Part shown: positions 60,465 to 64,000 of the stretch, piece by piece | Layout: the number at the start of each line of letters is the position of its first letter | Position numbering within the stretch: the stretch's first letter is position 1 | Assembly (NCBI GenBank): GCA_026120185.1 | Contig: JANUWF010001617.1 | Location: forward strand, 1,426,001 to 1,490,000 | Direction: 5' to 3' | Source of the DNA: Voacanga thouarsii | Lineage: Eukaryota; Streptophyta; Magnoliopsida; Gentianales; Apocynaceae | Length of the DNA: 64,000 bases | Made by a program: the position numbers and the translations under genes | Notes under the pieces: generated by a model | What the model saw: the letters and a program-made list of their open reading frames with translations, nothing else | Told to the model about the DNA's origin: nothing | Databases searched by the model: none

Positions 60465-63400
60465 ATGGTTTGGGGCCTCTTTCCCACCGACCCTCTTCCA
60501 GGTTCCAAAATCCTTTTTTTGGTTCTTTGTCAAATTTTCTTCACCAAGTTAGTATTTCTGGGTATAATCTACTTGTGGCAAGAATTGGATTACATGATAG
60601 TATGTTTACGAGAAATTGGTTGATGTCTCCTTTAGGGGATACTCGAAATCTTGCAGTGCTAAAAAATTGTTCTTTTGCCTTGGTGCTGGAATTAATAATA
60701 TCCCTTGTTTTATTTATTTGAATTGGAGGTGTTGATCGTTTTGAGGTTCCTAAGATGGAAGTAACATGATTTATAGTTTTGTTGTTTGGGAAAAATCTGT
60801 TACTTCTTTTTGTTTCATTGAGTATGGGTCATAACCCAGGCATTTTGTTCTAAAGGTTTGGGATCAGTAGCGACACTTGTGTTGTCCTAAAACAGTGTTA
60901 TTTTTGCAATATGCAATGTAATCCAGTATTGAGTTATTCTTGTATATGTAATAGCTATAATCTGGCTGTCTCCTATGGGCTGCTAATTGACGTTGGACAG
61001 AAATGCCAAGTGCAAATGTTGGCTTAAACACGTCCTATGATAAATGCTAGATTCATAACTCAAGTGTGGTTTCCTTGCTAACTATCATCTTTTTATGTGT
61101 TGGTTATTCTTTTTCGTGGGATGAGAGAAGGGGATTTACATTGTTGGCACATAAATACAGGAATAGGGCTTTGCTTGGGTTGAGTTTGAGTACTGTAAAA
61201 ATTTTATGCATGTCATACAACCTAAGTCACTAAAGAATTATATGGCTTCATTCAATGAGGACTAAAGTTGATAAAAGACCATAACTTTTGTGAGGCTTCA
61301 AAAGATATGGGATGCTGAAAAGTGCATTTGTTGTTATCTTAAATTCGGTGATTTTATGTGTTGTTGTGGTTGTTGGTTTTTTCAATTTGAAAGTTTTTCT
61401 GGGAAAATAAAATCCCCACTGCTGAGAAGCGTAAGGAGGTAGTCTGCTTCCTTCTTCCTCAGATAATAAATCTGTTATATTGTTATGTTGTGTTTGTATG
61501 CATAAACTGCAATTTTGTTTGCGAAACTTCTATACTGTTTTTAGTCAACCCATCATTTACTTAAGATGAATAGTGTGATTCAATAATTTGTTTAAGTCAT
61601 GAACAAAGATGGCATGGGCGTAGCATGTAGAATGAATAGTTAAAAGTGATTTATTCCTGTAAATCCTAGTGTAACTTTCTTTGTGAGCAAACTTGCTTGA
61701 AACATACACACAACCTAGACAGTGATTATTGAACTATGCTAATAATTCATACCTGTCGACCTTTCTCTACTTTAATCACATTGAACCTAAAGATGCATTT
61801 TGTTCAAATAATACCACATACTATGAACTGCCTCTTTTTTCATCAATTATGCTTTGAGAAAAATATATTTTGACATCAGGTATAGATGTTGATTGATATG
61901 CTGTCTGCATTCTTTACCATACTACCATTGGTTTATGTCTTTCAATTTTTGGGGCCATTAATGTGTTTGAAAAGAGCTCGGCTGATGTATTTCTTCCTAT
62001 TTGTGTAACAGGTGAAGACAAATATTATTTCTTCAATAAAGGGGCATATAAAGTGGGCAGAAAAGGTATATAGTGTCAAGATTAATGATTTATATTGATT
62101 AACTTCTACTGAATTACAAGCCCAGTGAACAACATGTTTGTGTCTAAGTAGAAGTAACTTCATTTGTTTCTTAATCAAAATTTCCAGTACCTCCCACCTT
62201 TTGCTAGATAAAGAGCTTACTTCTGTACCTGAAACTTTTTAGGTATCTGTAATCTTGCGATACTTTGTAAATATGTTGACTGATGAATTACTTGAAATTA
62301 TGTGTCCAAAAGAATTAATCTTGAGGCTGTCTCTTGAATTGTTTAGCATAGTTTCTTGTTGAACTATCAGGTGGGAATTTGGACACTGAAATCCTTTGGG
62401 GAAAAAAAAAAAAAATTGGGAGAATCTGGAGGAAAAAATTTGTATGGTGTAGGATGTGCGATGAACACTGCTGAAGCTGTGGACAAGAGTACGTTTCTAC
62501 CAAATCTTTGTCAGTGAGACATCAGTTTTGACCATCCAGCTCTTCATCCTTCTTCAAATTTCCAGGAACTATCTACATGCTAATATCTGACCGTTCTACC
62601 AAATTCAGATCCTTGATTGACTGTTGATTTGTGAGCAAAATTGACATGTTTCTGATGTAAAAGCAATGAAAAAATGTTCTAGATCCTTCTCAAAATCTTC
62701 ACAGAAAAACTGAAAAGAGAGAAAAATATTTCTTCTGGAATCTGACTTTGTAATTAGATAGCATTTGTTAATTTATTGAGGTTCTGATCCCATGTTACTC
62801 TGGTGGTGTTGGAGAGAAGAGAGATGGTGAGAGCAAGAATACTGAGTATACAGAGAAGAACATGGAGGACCTTTCTGTTTAAGGTTTTGCTCAAGTGTCA
62901 GAACCTTTCTTTGGCAACGACATGATATATTGATAAAACACACATGGTAGATGCAACAACTATTAGATATGTGGTATGATAATGTTTTTGGGATTTGCAA
63001 GAAATAGTATTGAGGTTGGAAAATGATTCACAATATTTAAGAATCAGCATAAGCAACTTATTATTTGCCTTTATGTCTTTCAAGGCCTCTCTTGGGTGTC
63101 CTTGAAGTGTGAACCTGGTAGTCTATCCTATAACCTATATGACTTTGTCAGGGAACCACCAAGTGTGGTCAAGTGAGAATACTTATGGTGGGCCCAGCAG
63201 TGTTACTAGCATAACAAGTTTCACTTTAGCTTCACTATAGGCTGGTCTGTTAGTTCATCCTGTTCCACAATCTCCATGAGATTCCCAAAACTGACATGTC
63301 ATCCCTTAGGTGATCAAGACAGCTCTGTGAAGTATGAATTTGCTGCAAAAGAACAATCCATACCAAGAAAAGGGTGCTGGATTGTGGATTATCCAGTTGA

Positions 63401-63812
63401 AATATGCAAGCACGGATATTTGGTCTCATCCAAAAAAAAAGAAACTTGAATCCTGTTATTAATGTTTCTTTTTGGCTGTATGTTTCTTATTGGTATTATT
63501 GCGCAATAAACTGAAGGGAATGGTTAAATAGATGCTTTCTTTTGTAGGATGTGATATAATCATAAATAAAGACAAAGGAGTTTCAAGGATTCATGCAGAA
63601 ATTCTGATTGATGAAATGGTTTCCTTCGATAATCCTCAGAGACAATCTTCAGACATATCTTCAAAAGTCCGAATCAGAGATTGCTCAAAGTATGGAACTT
63701 TCATCAACAAGAATATGGGGTCAAAGGAAAAGGTTCATGAATTTCCAAATAAAGAGACATTGCTGAAGGATGGGGACCTGGTTTCCTTTGGAACTGGAAC
63801 AGCGACCTACAG
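60465..63812 (+). CDS. NBS1: NBS1 (nibrin) DNA-repair protein, first three coding exons, 3' partial
   Basis: NBS1 is the FHA/BRCT subunit of the MRE11-RAD50-NBS1 complex that senses double-strand breaks and links them to ATM. Exons: 60465-60501 (MVWGLFPTDPLPG), 62012-62065 (EDKYYFFNKGAYKVGRKG) and 63548-63812, all GT-AG with matching phases. Introns 1 and 2 are about 1.5 kb each. Exon 3 completes most of the FHA domain: CDIIINKDKGVSRIHAEI, IRDCSKYGTFINKNMGSK and DGDLVSFGTGTATYR. The phosphothreonine-binding residues expected of FHA (R of GRKG, S-R-x-H, and S-x-Y-G-T) are present. The start is the conserved MVWGLFP. The gene continues past the right edge, so BRCT and MRE11-binding parts are not seen. 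No damage found. Confidence 0.95.
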
Positions 63813-64000
63813 GTATTTGAAATTGATTTGTTTTGGCCATTTGTTTCTTTGTTGATGGGCAAGCCTTGTCATGGCCTTGAGGTTGGTTCATCTAGACTTG
63901 GGACTTGAGAGGTCATTGGTTCAAAAACATTAGAAACTTTTAGCACATGGAGGTGCTTTGGTGGAAACCTTGTGTGCTGGGTTTACCATTTTATGTTTTT

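Overview
This is nuclear DNA of a dicot-like flowering plant. The host genes are plant-specific or have plant-type structure: chloroplast FTSH6, a WRC/RING/JmjC histone demethylase of the JMJ25 group, a PORR organelle-RNA protein and NBS1. They have short GT-AG introns (one GC-AG), and the AT-rich space between them holds Helitron, CACTA, Mutator-like and Ty1/copia elements. No species is claimed.

Layout. (1) 14-2043 (-): FTSH6, running off the left edge, with a one-base insertion in exon 3. (2) 3849-13729 (-): a complete 14-coding-exon KDM3/JMJ25-like demethylase; the joined exons give 1,400 codons plus stop with every phase consistent. (3) 13730-17923: AT-rich spacer. (4) 17924-34759: a nest. 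A Helitron (5' TC, 3' hairpin plus CTAG, A/T insertion site) carries an unprocessed fragment of a C3HC zinc-finger gene (ILP1/ZC3HC1 type) and a possible B3-like fragment. A copia LTR element (19241-30946) sits in it, and a CACTA element (22656-27194) sits in the copia leader. (5) 36487-46094: a Mutator-like element with a decayed MURA transposase and a decayed plant-mobile-domain (MAIN-like) gene, its own repeat blocks and long palindromes next to both ends. (6) 46466-46997 (+): a small two-exon gene of unknown function, starting about 370 bp from the MULE end. (7) 49610-50893 (-): an intron-less PORR protein gene. (8) 51084-56360: a copia element with two 352-bp LTRs and a 5-bp target duplication, whose protease/integrase-core region is replaced by a four-exon RWP-RK (RKD-type) gene in antisense, introns kept. 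(9) 56457-59601: a related, shorter copia element. (10) 60465 to the right edge (+): the first three coding exons of NBS1, encoding its FHA domain.

The host genes act in unrelated processes: thylakoid proteolysis, histone demethylation, organelle RNA handling and double-strand-break repair. There are no operons. The notable biology is the mobile DNA: nested insertions, captured host genes, and decay in which most premature stops fit C-to-T or G-to-A change. The most unusual item is the antisense RKD-type gene inside an LTR element. No tRNA, rRNA or CRISPR array was found.
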